DNA of 64,000 bases from positions 434,001 through 498,000 of the forward strand of contig NZ_JAUTAL010000001.1 in the NCBI RefSeq assembly GCF_030818575.1. Direction: 5' to 3'. The position numbers were made by a program, and so were the translations under genes. The stretch's first letter is position 1. Each line of letters opens with the position of its first letter. The notes beneath the pieces are model-generated. The model ran no database searches. It worked only from the letters and a program-made list of their open reading frames with translations, and was not told the DNA's origin. Shown here piece after piece: positions 7,889 through 17,440 of this stretch. The DNA is from Chryseobacterium camelliae (GTDB lineage Bacteria; Bacteroidota; Bacteroidia; Flavobacteriales; Weeksellaceae).

Positions 7889-8651
7889 GGATGACATGCC
7901 TTTGTTTTACAAAGGAAAGGCTGCCGGTGGCGACCACCCGGTCCTCAGGGGATTCTTATCTTGATAGTCAGAGAGTTTAAGAATGAGAGAGTTTGAGTGA
8001 GGATAAAACCATAATATTCACAAAAGTTCTGCGATAAGCCGGTGGCTGAGGCTCTCAGCCATACTTTATAATCATGAAGAGTACAGCTTTGAAAGCAGAA
8101 GGGCAGACAAGGTTCTGTATTGATCTACAAATAATTTTAGAAAGCAATTCACAACGTCAATCAGATGCAATTTGTTTTATGAATCTAAATTAGTAATGAA
8201 TTTGACTTGTCATTTTGATTTATTTCGTACATTAATGATGTCTAAAACAAATATATCCCATTACTCTCATCCGTCTGATTATTATAGCTACATTGCAATA
8301 CCTTAGAAACAAAATATTGATGATATGACAGAAATTAAAATTGAAAACAAAGACCCATTGTGCGCTGGATTTTAGGGCTGCCCGCTACACCAGCTTTGAT
8401 TGGTTGTTCAATAATATTAAACTGAACATAGAATGAAAAAATCTGGAATTATAATCTCGAACTTGTAAGATCCTTTCTTTTTTTCCATACCATGAATTTT
8501 AAATGATCATTAGTCATTTAATCATTTTTATGGAAATCTTACATATGCCTGATATAATGGGCCAGAGTACTAAATATGATCCTGAAATCAAGGATTTGTT
8601 AACACTTTATTTCCATCCAACAGATCAATACACCATTGTAAACCTAATATT
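7889..8651. other. Intergenic region with hairpin and degraded repeat copy
   Basis: A hairpin GGCTGAG/CTCAGCC with a 3-base loop (8044-8060) may end the recombinase transcript. A decayed copy of the repeat family found at 11.4, 14.3 and 18.3 kb occupies about 7980-8130. From 8320 to 8440 short frame fragments (for example RWILGLPATPALIG) suggest gene remains, too short to name. No aconitase promoter stands out. Confidence 0.45.
7980..8130. repeat. Degenerate copy of the intergenic repeat family
   Basis: The order 'gaggataaaacca...cacaaaagtt...gctttgaaagcagaag' matches the start of the units seen at 14.3 and 18.3 kb with many substitutions and an insertion. Confidence 0.5.
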
Positions 8652-11429
8652 ATGTCAAACGATATTTATACGATTAAGAAATTACTCAATACAAAAAATG
8701 GAACTTTCACCTATTATAGCCTTGCTGAAATGCAATTACAGGGGTTTGATATTGAAAGACTTCCATTTTCTATCCGCATACTCTTAGAAAATGTTTTGCG
8801 GAACTTTGATGATTTTGCTGTTACCAGAGAAAATATTGAAACCCTATTGAACTGGCAGCCCAAGTCTACCGGCAAAGATATTCCTTTTAAGCCTGCACGC
8901 GTCTTAATGCAGGATTTTACTGGGGTACCAGCTGTTGTAGATATTGCGTCTCTGCGCGCTGAAGTAACCCGTAAGGGCAAAAATCCGGATACCATCAATC
9001 CACTCATTCCTGTGGATTTAGTCATAGACCATTCGGTTCAGGTAGATTATTTTGGGACGGAGTATGCCTATGATCGTAATATGGAGATGGAGTATAAGCG
9101 TAATCGTGAACGGTACCAATTTTTAAAATGGGCACAAAAATCGTTTAGTAATTTCAATGTTGTTCCTCCGGGTATGGGGATTTGTCACCAGGTGAATCTG
9201 GAATATCTTTCTAAAGGTGTTTTGGAGCGTAATGGTGAAATCTTTCCTGATACACTTGTCGGTACAGATAGCCATACACCGATGGTAAATGGTATTGGAG
9301 TTATTGGTTGGGGAGTAGGGGGTATAGAGGCAGAAGCTGCAATTTTAGGACAGCCCGTCTACTTTATTATGCCCGAAGTTATAGGCCTTAAACTAACAGG
9401 TAGAATTCCTTTAGGTTCTACCGCCACAGATATGGTTTTAACCATTGCCGAAGTACTGAGAAAATACGGTGTCGTGGGTAAGTTTGTAGAAGTTTTCGGA
9501 AGTGGATTGGATTATCTTACGGTGCCGGACAGGGCCACAATTGGAAATATGTCGCCTGAATTTGGCTGTACCGTTACTTACTTTCCTATCGATGATAAAA
9601 CACTTGAGTACATGCGCGCAACCAACAGGCCAGAGGAACAGGTAAAGCTTGTAGAAGACTATTGTAAAGCCAATATGCTGTGGCGTACGAATAATGAAAA
9701 TATTACATATACAGATATCATAGAGTTGGATCTTTCAACTATAGAACCTACCGTATCCGGTCCCAAAAGGCCTCAGGATAAGATATTACTCAAAGATTTT
9801 AAGCCCAAATTTATAGACCTTCTGCACAGCTCATTTGGTCGTACTTATGTCAAGCCGCAGGAACAGCTTACCCGTTGGTATTCGGAAGGAGGAAGTGCGC
9901 TTCCGATAGATCACAAAACGGACATGCAGCCTGACACAAAAATCGAGGGAAAAATGGAAGATGGAATGAAAACTGTTGCCATCACCCAGGGGCATGAACA
10001 ATTTATACTTTCAGACGGTTCAGTAGTAATTGCAGCAATTACATCATGTACCAATACTTCTAATCCATATGTTATGATAGGAGCAGGGCTTGTGGCCCGG
10101 AAAGCCCGTGAACATGGTCTGGACGTCATGCCCTGGGTTAAGACTTCATTGGCGCCCGGATCCAAAGTTGTAACCGATTATCTTATTAAAGCTGATCTCT
10201 TGGATGACTTCGAGGCTATGAAGTTTCATATTGTAGGATATGGCTGCACTACCTGCATCGGAAATTCCGGCCCATTGCCTCCATCCATCGCAAAGGCGAT
10301 AGAAGAAAACGAAATTGTTGCAGCGTCAGTATTATCAGGCAATCGTAATTTTGAAGCGAGGATTCATCCGCAGATCAAGATGAACTTCTTAATGTCGCCG
10401 ATGCTTGTTGTAGCCTATGCTATCGCCGGCCGTGTAGATATTGATCTGATTAATGAGCCTATCAGTTACGATCCTAATCAGCAGCCTGTATATTTAAAGG
10501 ATATTTGGCCAAGTGACGATGAGATCAGGTCCATCATGCAGGGTGTACTTTCTCCTACCCATTATGCCCAGAGCTATGATACCATTTTTGATGGCAATGA
10601 AATTTGGCAAGAGCTGAAAATACCTGCCGAAAAAAATTATGTCTGGGATGAGAAATCAACATATATCAAAGAAGCACCTTTCTTCAAGGATCTTCCCGAA
10701 GAACCACAGCCTTTAAAAAATATTGATCATGCATATGTCCTTTTAGATCTTGGTGACAGTATTACTACGGATCATATTTCACCTGCAGGTTCTTACGGAG
10801 AGAATTCGGCAGCAGGCCTCTACCTCCGGAACCGCGGTGTGGAAAAAGCTGATTTCAACTCTTATGGCTCACGTCGCGGGCATGATGAAGTTATGGTTCG
10901 TGGTACATTTGCGAATGTACGGATCAAAAATAAACTTGCTGATAAAGAAGGCGGGTATACTAAATTTTTACCTACCGGTGAAGAAATGAGTGTTTTCGAT
11001 GCCTCCGTAAAGTATAAAGAAGCTAAAATACCGCTGATCGTACTGGCTGGTAAAGAATATGGCAGCGGCTCATCACGGGATTGGGCTGCCAAGGGAACTT
11101 TTTTACTTGGAATTAAAGCCGTACTGGCCGAGAGCTATGAAAGAATACACCGCAGTAATTTAGTAGGCATGGGCGTTTTGCCTATGCAGTATTTGGAGGG
11201 ACAAAATGCGCAGAGCCTTGGCCTTAGCGGTAAGGAACAGTTCACCATTAACGGTTTATCAGATGATATAAAGCCTCTTCAAGAACTTGAGATTATTGCT
11301 ACAGACTCTGACGGTCATATGAAGAAGTTCCGTGTGATTGCAAGGCTGGACTCTCAGATAGAGATAGAGTATTACAAAAACGAAGGTATTTTACAGTACG
11401 TCCTGAGACGATTTCTAAAGAAATCTTAA
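8652..11429 (+). CDS. acnA: Aconitate hydratase, AcnA/IRP1 type
   Basis: This 925-residue enzyme interconverts citrate and isocitrate in the TCA cycle. The three [4Fe-4S] ligands are in place: Cys466 (SCTNTSN), Cys532 and Cys535 (GCTTCIG). Other family motifs are TDSHTPMVNGIGVIGWGVGGIEAEA cut in parts near residue 215, RNFEARIHP, and the swivelling C-terminal domain with YGSGSSRDWAAKG. Length is normal for AcnA (890-930). It starts MSNDIYTIKKLL, and an alternative overlapping frame upstream is not supported. It stands alone between repeat-rich regions and not beside other TCA genes. As far as I know flavobacteria often use a shorter mitochondrial-type aconitase, so this may be a second, possibly stress-related or acquired, isoenzyme. 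Confidence 0.95.
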   Translation: MSNDIYTIKKLLNTKNGTFTYYSLAEMQLQGFDIERLPFSIRILLENVLRNFDDFAVTRENIETLLNWQPKSTGKDIPFKPARVLMQDFTGVPAVVDIASLRAEVTRKGKNPDTINPLIPVDLVIDHSVQVDYFGTEYAYDRNMEMEYKRNRERYQFLKWAQKSFSNFNVVPPGMGICHQVNLEYLSKGVLERNGEIFPDTLVGTDSHTPMVNGIGVIGWGVGGIEAEAAILGQPVYFIMPEVIGLKLTGRIPLGSTATDMVLTIAEVLRKYGVVGKFVEVFGSGLDYLTVPDRATIGNMSPEFGCTVTYFPIDDKTLEYMRATNRPEEQVKLVEDYCKANMLWRTNNENITYTDIIELDLSTIEPTVSGPKRPQDKILLKDFKPKFIDLLHSSFGRTYVKPQEQLTRWYSEGGSALPIDHKTDMQPDTKIEGKMEDGMKTVAITQGHEQFILSDGSVVIAAITSCTNTSNPYVMIGAGLVARKAREHGLDVMPWVKTSLAPGSKVVTDYLIKADLLDDFEAMKFHIVGYGCTTCIGNSGPLPPSIAKAIEENEIVAASVLSGNRNFEARIHPQIKMNFLMSPMLVVAYAIAGRVDIDLINEPISYDPNQQPVYLKDIWPSDDEIRSIMQGVLSPTHYAQSYDTIFDGNEIWQELKIPAEKNYVWDEKSTYIKEAPFFKDLPEEPQPLKNIDHAYVLLDLGDSITTDHISPAGSYGENSAAGLYLRNRGVEKADFNSYGSRRGHDEVMVRGTFANVRIKNKLADKEGGYTKFLPTGEEMSVFDASVKYKEAKIPLIVLAGKEYGSGSSRDWAAKGTFLLGIKAVLAESYERIHRSNLVGMGVLPMQYLEGQNAQSLGLSGKEQFTINGLSDDIKPLQELEIIATDSDGHMKKFRVIARLDSQIEIEYYKNEGILQYVLRRFLKKS

Positions 11430-11739
11430 TGTTCACTTTTTAAATGTGTGAGAAAATGAAAACTATAAACCAAAGTTCGACGGAGTCAAAAGTCACAAAG
11501 TTTTTGACACTTAAGAATTTTAAGAAGCCAGCTCTGAAAACAGAAGAGCACATAAGTTTTAAAAATCTACGATTTTTACATGCGTGAAAAAATCTGCATA
11601 ATCTGCTCATCTGCGAGAGCATAAAAACCACAACAGTTATAAAAGCTTTTGACACATAAGAATCTTAAGAAGCCAGCTTTGAAAACAGAAGAACACAGAA
11701 GTTTTTAAAAACCTACGGTTTTTACGTGCACGTAAAATC

Positions 11740-11825
11740 TTTGCAGCTTGCAAAAATACCAGCTGCAAAATTCCCCTCCCTCGGAGGGGTGGCTAAAATT
11801 CAGAGAATTTTTGACGGGGTGGTTT
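11740..11825 (+). repeat. B module copy 1 (three-hairpin element)
   Basis: It folds into three successive hairpins: TTTGCAGCT/AGCTGCAAA, CCCCTCC-ctc-GGAGGGG and AAAATTC-aga-GAATTTT, then TGACGGGGTGG. Confidence 0.7.
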
Positions 11826-12296
11826 TAATAAGGATTAAAGTTGTGTGATCCACTTAGGAAAAATAATCTGCTAATCCACGAGAGATTAAAAAAAACACAA
11901 CAGTCACAAAGTTTTTGACACTTAAGAATTTTAAGAAGCCAGCTTTGAAAACAGAAGAGCACATAAGTTTTTAAAAATCTACGATTTTTACATGCGTGAA
12001 AAAATCTGCGTGATCTGTGCATCTGCGAGAGAATAAAAACCACAACAGTCACAAAAGCTTTTGACACATAAGAATCTTAAGAAGCCAGCTTTGAAAACAG
12101 AAGTGCACATAAGTTTTTAAAAATCTACGGTTTTTAAATGCGTGAAAAAATCTGCATGATCTGTGCATCTGCGAGAGATTAAAAAACTACAAAGTCACAA
12201 AGTTTTTGACACTTAAAAATTTTAAGAAGCCAGCTTTGAAAACAGAAGAACACATAAGTTTTAAAAAATCTACGATTTTTACATGCACGTAAAATC

Positions 12297-12382
12297 TTTG
12301 CAGCTTGCGGATATACCAGCTGCAAAATTCCCCTCTCTCGGAGGGGTGGCGAAAATTCAGAGAATTTTTGACGGGGTGGTTT
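12297..12382 (+). repeat. B module copy 2
   Basis: Same layout as copy 1. The loop of the first hairpin differs (TGCGGATATACC instead of TGCAAAAATACC) while its 9-bp stem is unchanged. Confidence 0.7.
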
Positions 12383-12720
12383 TAATAAGGATTAAAGTGG
12401 TGTGATCCACTTAGGAAAAATAATCAGCTAATCCACGAGAGATTAAAAAACTACAAAGTCACAAAGTTTTTGACACTTAAGAATCTTAAGAAGCCAGCTT
12501 TGAAAACAGAAGTGCACATAAGTTTTTAAAAATCTACGGTTTTTAAATGCGTGAAAAAATCTGCATGATCTGCGTATCTGCGAGAGAATAAAAAACCACA
12601 ACAGTTATAAAAGCTTTTGACACATAAGGATCATGAAAAGGTAACTTTGAAAATAGAAGTGCACATAAGTTTTTAAAAATTTAAGATTTTTAAAATACAG
12701 CGAAAAATCTGTGAGAGATT

Positions 12721-13038
12721 TGTACGATAAAAATTCTGTATTTGTATTTCAATCTGAACGAGTATGAGATTTACGTCAGAATCGAAACCTGCACTTCTTT
12801 TACAGAAACGTGGAAAAATCAAAGACGAAAGCCAAATGATTTTCCCACATTTCGAAAAATAATTATAGCAAAAAGAGTGAGGTGATATTAGAGTACAATA
12901 CTCTTAATTTTATTATCCGAGATACAACTTATCCCGGGAATGGAATTTACCTATGCTTTAATCGCAAACCTTATTTATGAGTCTGTAAAATCAAAGAAAA
13001 GTGTGTCCATTAAAGCAATATGTAACAAAAGCATACGG
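12721..13038. other. Intergenic stretch with an imperfect inverted repeat
   Basis: GTGGAAAAATC (12810-12820) and GATTTTCCCAC (12838-12848) form an 11-bp inverted repeat with one mismatch, extendable outward with further mismatches. A small AGAGT/ACTCT stem lies near 12890. No gene is seen; these may be the 3' boundary of the leftward gene that ends at 13039. Confidence 0.4.
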
Positions 13039-13806
13039 TTAATTGGCCTTGATGGCGAAAATGTAGTTTTCTCCATTGGCATTTAATGATGTGGAGGATG
13101 TATTTCCATACGATCTAGAGGCATTATCCCATACATACAATCTTACACTTGAAGCCGATACGCTCACTCTCACGATTCCTGATGAAAACATTCCAAAAGT
13201 TACTGCACCAGCGCTTCCGTTGGATATCTGGGTAAGTACAAACCGGTTTCCGCTGATAAAGGAAAAGTTATTCTCTTCCAGTGCGGTTGTGGAACTAGAA
13301 AGGGTAAGCCTGGATGCATAATTTGTATTGGCCGCATTGGCCCCATTCACCAGCAATCCTATAAATACAAACCAATTCCCTTGCGGAACATCAATATAAG
13401 CATTCATGTATTTATCAGCGGTTGTCCCATAAGGGGTATTTGAATTCGGGGTAACGCCGGTTACATTGGTAATTGTAGTGCTTTTCCAGGTTCCCAAGCC
13501 ATTTGCATCTGATGTCAGTACTTTTCCATCCCCCTGCGTTCCGTCAACGATTTTTATGGCTCCGTTTACTGTACCATTGTTGATTTCAAGTTTGGAAGAC
13601 GGAGATACTGTCCCAATGCCTACATTTCCAGCAGAAGTTACAATGACATCATTAGCCTGTTGGGCAGCCGTAGGTGTTCCGGTTGATGCATTATCCTTAC
13701 CCGCATCTATGTGAAATGTATTCTGAGGATTTGAGGTGTTAATACCTACCTGTGAAAATAACGATACCGGAATAACTGCGTAAAGAAGTAAAAGTTTTAA
13801 TCTCAT
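13039..13806 (-). CDS. Secreted 'SQVGINTSNP' protein with shared repeat block
   Basis: The 255-residue product has a signal peptide (MRLKLLLLYAVIPVSLFS) and the mature start QVGINTSNPQNTFHIDAG. Residues about 58-110 carry NVGIGTVSPSSKLEINNG and IKIVDGTQGDGKVLTSDANGL, nearly identical to a block inside the S74 fibre protein at 3712-5925. The C-terminal half (DVPQGNWFVFIGLLVNG, RVSVSASSVRLYVWD) looks like a compact beta domain and there is no S74 chaperone, so it resembles a short partner or a module exchanged between surface proteins. It has its own promoter candidate at 13978-13985. Function unknown. Confidence 0.75.
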   Translation of the reverse strand: MRLKLLLLYAVIPVSLFSQVGINTSNPQNTFHIDAGKDNASTGTPTAAQQANDVIVTSAGNVGIGTVSPSSKLEINNGTVNGAIKIVDGTQGDGKVLTSDANGLGTWKSTTITNVTGVTPNSNTPYGTTADKYMNAYIDVPQGNWFVFIGLLVNGANAANTNYASRLTLSSSTTALEENNFSFISGNRFVLTQISNGSAGAVTFGMFSSGIVRVSVSASSVRLYVWDNASRSYGNTSSTSLNANGENYIFAIKAN

Positions 13807-13977
13807 GTTGTCTATTTTAAAATTAATAATTATTTAAATGTAAAGCATTTTACTCCTCAAAATTCGTCAGATATAATGTAGAATAAGAAATGTTTTTTTA
13901 GTATATATGTTTTTGCGCGTTAACTTTTTAGGGGGTATTTATTGGTAATAGATCCTCCATAAAGTATAATATTTCCG

Positions 13978-13985
13978 CAAAGATA
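13978..13985 (-). promoter_or_regulatory. Candidate promoter of the 255-residue secreted protein
   Basis: TATCTTTG on the minus strand matches the TAnnTTTG -7 element, placing the start near 13971 and leaving a leader of about 165 bases. No clear -33 TTG is present. Confidence 0.4.
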
Positions 13986-14014
13986 CATATTATATCATTA
14001 TCCATAACACACGG

Positions 14015-14036
14015 TTTGTAGATATAAATCTACAAA
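14015..14036. repeat. Perfect 9-bp inverted repeat upstream of the promoter
   Basis: TTTGTAGAT and ATCTACAAA are separated by four bases (ATAA). It is centred about 55 bp upstream of the inferred start of the leftward gene, the usual place for an activator or repressor dyad. Confidence 0.5.
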
Positions 14037-14417
14037 TTTATCAAATAAAGATAAAACAATATTAAATATTGTTAATATAAAGGTTAGTTTGTGTGGAATT
14101 TGAGAATTAGGTAATTTTTGCATTTTATGATTGAATTGTCAAGGCATTTTTTACGGCTGTCATAAAAAGAGTTATTATGTACTTTTGGCATAGGTCAGGA
14201 TTTCAAAATGAGTATGAGAGTCGTGGATTGACGGTCTTGATTTATGATGGAGGGTTGGAGTGTCGGAGGGTTTGAGAGTGGGAGCGTATTTTGAGTAAGA
14301 TTAAAACCACAGCAGTCACAAAGTTTTTGACACTTAAGAATCTTAAGAAGCCAGCTTTGAAAACAGAAGAACACAGAAGTTTTTAAAAACCAACGGTTTT
14401 TACGTGCACGTAAAATC

Positions 14418-14506
14418 TTTGCAGTTTGCAAAAATACCAGCTGCAAAATTCCCCTCCCTCGGATGGGTGGCGAAAATTCAGAGAATTTTTGACGGGGTGG
14501 TTTTTA
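14418..14506 (+). repeat. B module copy 3
   Basis: Same three-hairpin layout; first stem TTTGCAGTT and second stem partner GGATGGG each carry a single change. Confidence 0.6.
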
Positions 14507-14695
14507 ATAACGATTAAAATGGTGTGATCCACTTGGGAAAAATAATCTGCTTAATCTGCTAATCCACGAGAGATTAAAAAAACCACAACAGTCACAAAAG
14601 CTTCTGATACATAGGAATTATAAAGAAAATAGCTTTGAAAACAGAAGAACACAGAAGTTTTTAAAAACCTACGGTTTTTACGTGCACGTAAAATC

Positions 14696-14781
14696 TTTGC
14701 AGCTTGCAAAAATACCAGCTGCAAAATTCCCCTCCCTCGGAGGGGTGGCGAAAATTCAGAGAATTTTTGACGGGGTGGTTT
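14696..14781 (+). repeat. B module copy 4
   Basis: Same layout, nearly identical to copy 1. Confidence 0.65.
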
Positions 14782-15092
14782 TTAATAAGGATTAAAGTGG
14801 TGTGATCCACTTAGGAAAAATAATCTGCTAATCCACGAGAGATTAAAAAAAACACAACAGTCACAAAGTTTTTGACACTTAAGAATTTTAAGAAGCCAGC
14901 TTTGAAAACAGAAGAGCACAGAAGTTTTTAAAAACCTACGGTTTTTATGTGTACTTAAAATCTTTGGAGGTAGGTAAAAGCTGTGGGAAAATCTAACATT
15001 TACAGCTTAATGGTAATGGTGAGACCGCAAATTTTAACAGAGAAACATCGTGTTTTAGCCGATAAAAAAGTAATATTGTACAAAAACACCAA

Positions 15093-15851
15093 ATGAAAAT
15101 ATTTGATTCACATTTCCACATTATCAATCCCGACTTTCCATTGGTGGAAAATAATGGCTATCTGCCTCCGGCTTTCAAGGTAGAGGATTATGAAGCATTC
15201 AGAAAAGAAAACCATATCATAGGCGGTACCGTAGTTTCCGGTTCTTTCCAGGCTTTTGATCAGGAATACCTCAAGGATGCTCTGGAACGGTTAGGCAATA
15301 ATTTTTTCGGTGTAGCGAATATACCGGTCAACATCAGTGACGAGGAATTGGAAACTCTGGATAAAGCCCGTGTTGTTGCAGTACGGTTCAACATTAAACG
15401 TGGAGGCTCCGAAAAGCCGGAACATATTGAAAAACTGTCCAATTATCTGTACGAAAAGCTGAACTGGCACACAGAATTGTACGTCGACAGCAAAGATTTA
15501 AAAGACCTGAAAACGGTACTGGGCAATATTCCGAAATTTTCTATTGACCATTTAGGTCTTTCCCGGGAAGGATTAGAAGATCTGTATCATTGGGTTGAAA
15601 AAGGCATTAAAATTAAAGCGACAGGGTTCGGAAGGATAGATTTTGATCCGATACCGGTAATGAAACAAATCTACAGCATCAATCCCGATGCGCTGATGTT
15701 TGGGACCGACCTGCCTTCTACCCGAGCAAAAATACCTTTTAACGAAAAAGATATTCAGATCATCAGGGATCATTTTTCCACCGGGGAACAGGAAAAAATC
15801 TTCTTTACCAATGCAGCGGAGTGGTACGGAATGAACAAATTAGATTCGTAA
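15093..15851 (+). CDS. Amidohydrolase family TIM-barrel metal-dependent hydrolase
   Basis: The 252-residue protein opens with FDSHFHIINPDFP, the metal-binding HxH of amidohydrolase 2 enzymes, and has later ligand or catalytic motifs SIDHLGLS (near residue 150) and MFGTDLPSTRAK (near residue 208). This is the fold of 2-pyrone-4,6-dicarboxylate lactonases and related decarboxylases. The substrate cannot be deduced and no catabolic genes are adjacent. It lies between repeat array 2 and a terminator, so it is probably monocistronic. Confidence 0.85.
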   Translation: MKIFDSHFHIINPDFPLVENNGYLPPAFKVEDYEAFRKENHIIGGTVVSGSFQAFDQEYLKDALERLGNNFFGVANIPVNISDEELETLDKARVVAVRFNIKRGGSEKPEHIEKLSNYLYEKLNWHTELYVDSKDLKDLKTVLGNIPKFSIDHLGLSREGLEDLYHWVEKGIKIKATGFGRIDFDPIPVMKQIYSINPDALMFGTDLPSTRAKIPFNEKDIQIIRDHFSTGEQEKIFFTNAAEWYGMNKLDS

Positions 15852-15925
15852 CGACTGACAATACTTTCAAAGGTATCTATCAACAAACACAGATACTTTT
15901 GTGATTCTTATGATGAAGCAATAAA

Positions 15926-15962
15926 AGAGGCTGCGCAATAGTGGACAGCCTCTTCATTTTTA
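15926..15962. terminator. Bidirectional terminator
   Basis: AGAGGCTG (15926-15933) pairs with CAGCCTCT (15946-15953), with TTTTT after it on the plus strand and an A-rich flank on the other side. It separates two convergent genes. Confidence 0.8.
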
Positions 15963-15999
15963 GTTTTCAGATGGTTTTAGCTGATACTTTCCGATGCTG

Positions 16000-16884
16000 T
16001 CATTTAAAGTAAGCAATATAATCTTCTGCAAACTGCTCGATAGTATACGGTTTTTTGCCGGTGATTTTCTCCACATTATCCGTGAGAAGGTGTTCTACAA
16101 GGCCCAGTTTCTGATTGGTTTCTACCATGAGCGTAACCTCTGCCATAAATGCCGGCATACCCTGCCGGAGCATCCTTTGTCTGGCTTCCTCTGGCGACTG
16201 GGCTATGTATTCCACTTTTTCGTTCAATGCTTTTGTAAAGGCCTCTGCAATATCCCTGTAGCTGACCAGGCTGCCTCCGGATAATGGGATAATGGCATCG
16301 ATCCAGGTTCCGGGTTCTCTGAAAAGTGTTACTGCTACTCTGGCAATATCCCGTGTATCGGTAAAGGCTCTTTTTCCTTCACCGGCGGCCGAATAGATTT
16401 TTCTTTCTGCCTTAATGGATGGCGCCAGGGTATCTGTCCAGTTCTGCATGAAGGATTGGGGCTGCAGGCTGTTCCAGTGGACTCCTGAATGTTTTAAATA
16501 TTCCTGGATTTCCCAATGCCATTCGCCGGTGCGGGATTTGGATGGTTTGCGGGCTTCAGGAGTGGAAAGTTTTATGATATGCCGGACGCCGGAACTCCTG
16601 GCAATATCGATGACCGAACACTGCTGCTCAACCATTTGCTCTGAAACACCCGAATTTAAAAACAGCTTGTCGACACCGTCCAGAAACCTTTTGATGCTTT
16701 CCTGATTTTCTATATCTCCCTGCATCCAGGTAATGTGTTCCACAGGTTCAAGTCGGGCTGCTTTCCTGGAAAGTGCTTTTGCCGGAATTTTTTCCCTGGA
16801 TAATGCGTTGATGATTTGGCTTCCTACTTTACCGGTAGCTCCCATTATGGCAATATTGGGAGATGGGTTAGCTTGATATTCCAT
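16000..16884 (-). CDS. NmrA-like NAD(P)-binding oxidoreductase
   Basis: This 294-residue protein has an N-terminal Rossmann motif IAIMGATGKVGSQI (GxxGxxG at about residues 15-21) and the layout of atypical short-chain dehydrogenases of the NmrA/quinone oxidoreductase group, which sense NAD(P) or reduce quinones. The canonical YxxxK is not evident, as usual for the NmrA branch. It is the last gene of a leftward operon with a MarR regulator, a YciI-like protein and an FMN reductase, 4 bp after the latter. The context points to defence against quinones or other electrophiles. Confidence 0.85.
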   Translation of the reverse strand: MEYQANPSPNIAIMGATGKVGSQIINALSREKIPAKALSRKAARLEPVEHITWMQGDIENQESIKRFLDGVDKLFLNSGVSEQMVEQQCSVIDIARSSGVRHIIKLSTPEARKPSKSRTGEWHWEIQEYLKHSGVHWNSLQPQSFMQNWTDTLAPSIKAERKIYSAAGEGKRAFTDTRDIARVAVTLFREPGTWIDAIIPLSGGSLVSYRDIAEAFTKALNEKVEYIAQSPEEARQRMLRQGMPAFMAEVTLMVETNQKLGLVEHLLTDNVEKITGKKPYTIEQFAEDYIAYFK

Positions 16885-16888
16885 TTTT

Positions 16889-17410
16889 TTAGATTTTATT
16901 GATGAATGTTAATAACTGTTGTCTCAGGGCATCATCCGGTAAGTTGCTTTTTCCGTCTGTTTCAATATGGCGGTAAAAATCAGGGATAACCAGAGAATGT
17001 TCTACCACTGCACCCATCCTGGCAAGGATATCTTTCATGTGGCGCACGGCACTATCACCGCCTGAACCAGGCGATGCACTGAGGATGTATACTTTTTTAC
17101 CGGAAAAAATTCTGTATTCTGGCCGATAGCGCGATAACCAGTCCAGCATATTTTTAAAGAAAGCCGGTACAGAACCGTTATGCTCGGGAACTGCCAAGAT
17201 CAGTGCGGATGCCAGCTCTATCTGTTCTCTGATCCTGCGGAGGCTATCCGGAAATCCCGTTTTTTCCGCAATCAGGGAATACATGGGGAAATCATAATCA
17301 CTGAGTTTAATCAGCTCAGTACGGTTGGTGTCCATCAGTCCCGAAATCCATTCTAGTACGGTATGATTGATGGAATAAGGATTGTTGCTTCCTGCAAAAA
17401 GTAGTATCAT
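16889..17410 (-). CDS. NAD(P)H-dependent FMN reductase (flavodoxin-like fold)
   Basis: The product is 173 residues. LLFAGSNNPYSINHTVLEWI at the N terminus is the phosphate-binding loop region of the NADPH-dependent FMN reductase family, and ILAVPEHNGSVPAFFKNMLDWL near residues 93-114 is its signature (usually PEYNGS-PG-LKN-IDW). It would reduce FMN, quinones or azo compounds in the cytosol. A second copy of the MarR operator-like palindrome lies 7 bp upstream of its start codon, between it and the YciI-like gene. Confidence 0.88.
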   Translation of the reverse strand: MILLFAGSNNPYSINHTVLEWISGLMDTNRTELIKLSDYDFPMYSLIAEKTGFPDSLRRIREQIELASALILAVPEHNGSVPAFFKNMLDWLSRYRPEYRIFSGKKVYILSASPGSGGDSAVRHMKDILARMGAVVEHSLVIPDFYRHIETDGKSNLPDDALRQQLLTFINKI

Positions 17411-17417
17411 AATTTTT

Positions 17418-17435
17418 TATTTAGTCGGCTAAGTA
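17418..17435. promoter_or_regulatory. Second MarR operator-like palindrome
   Basis: TATTTAGTCGGCTAAGTA matches 16 of 18 bases of the palindrome core upstream of marR. It lies in the 30-bp gap before the FMN reductase gene. Confidence 0.6.
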
Positions 17436-17440
17436 TTTGC

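Larger units (their letters stand above)
11440..12720. repeat. Intergenic repeat array 1 (about seven A units, two B modules)
   Basis: Seven copies of a unit of about 140 bp (A) start near 11491, 11641, 11901, 12051, 12195, 12460 and 12606, each with 'tttttgacacttaagaat', 'aagccagctttgaaaacag' and 'tctgcgagag' blocks in the same order. Two B modules (11740-11825, 12297-12382) interrupt them. Copies differ by point changes, so they are not recent perfect duplicates. The short open frames across the array are by-products of the repeat and not genes. Confidence 0.85.
14270..14960. repeat. Intergenic repeat array 2 (three A units, two B modules)
   Basis: A units begin near 14317, 14598 and 14860, with B modules at 14418-14506 and 14696-14781. 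Order and sequence match array 1. In the first B module one stem base has changed (GGATGGG for GGAGGGG). Confidence 0.8.

Noticed and set aside
8503..8787. Frame of 94 codons overlapping the start of acnA
   Set aside because: Overlaps the conserved acnA N terminus in another frame and has no recognisable features; the part before 8652 might be a gene relic.
11440..12720. Repeat array considered as CRISPR
   Set aside because: Units are about 140 bp and diverged, with no short identical repeats, unique spacers or cas genes.
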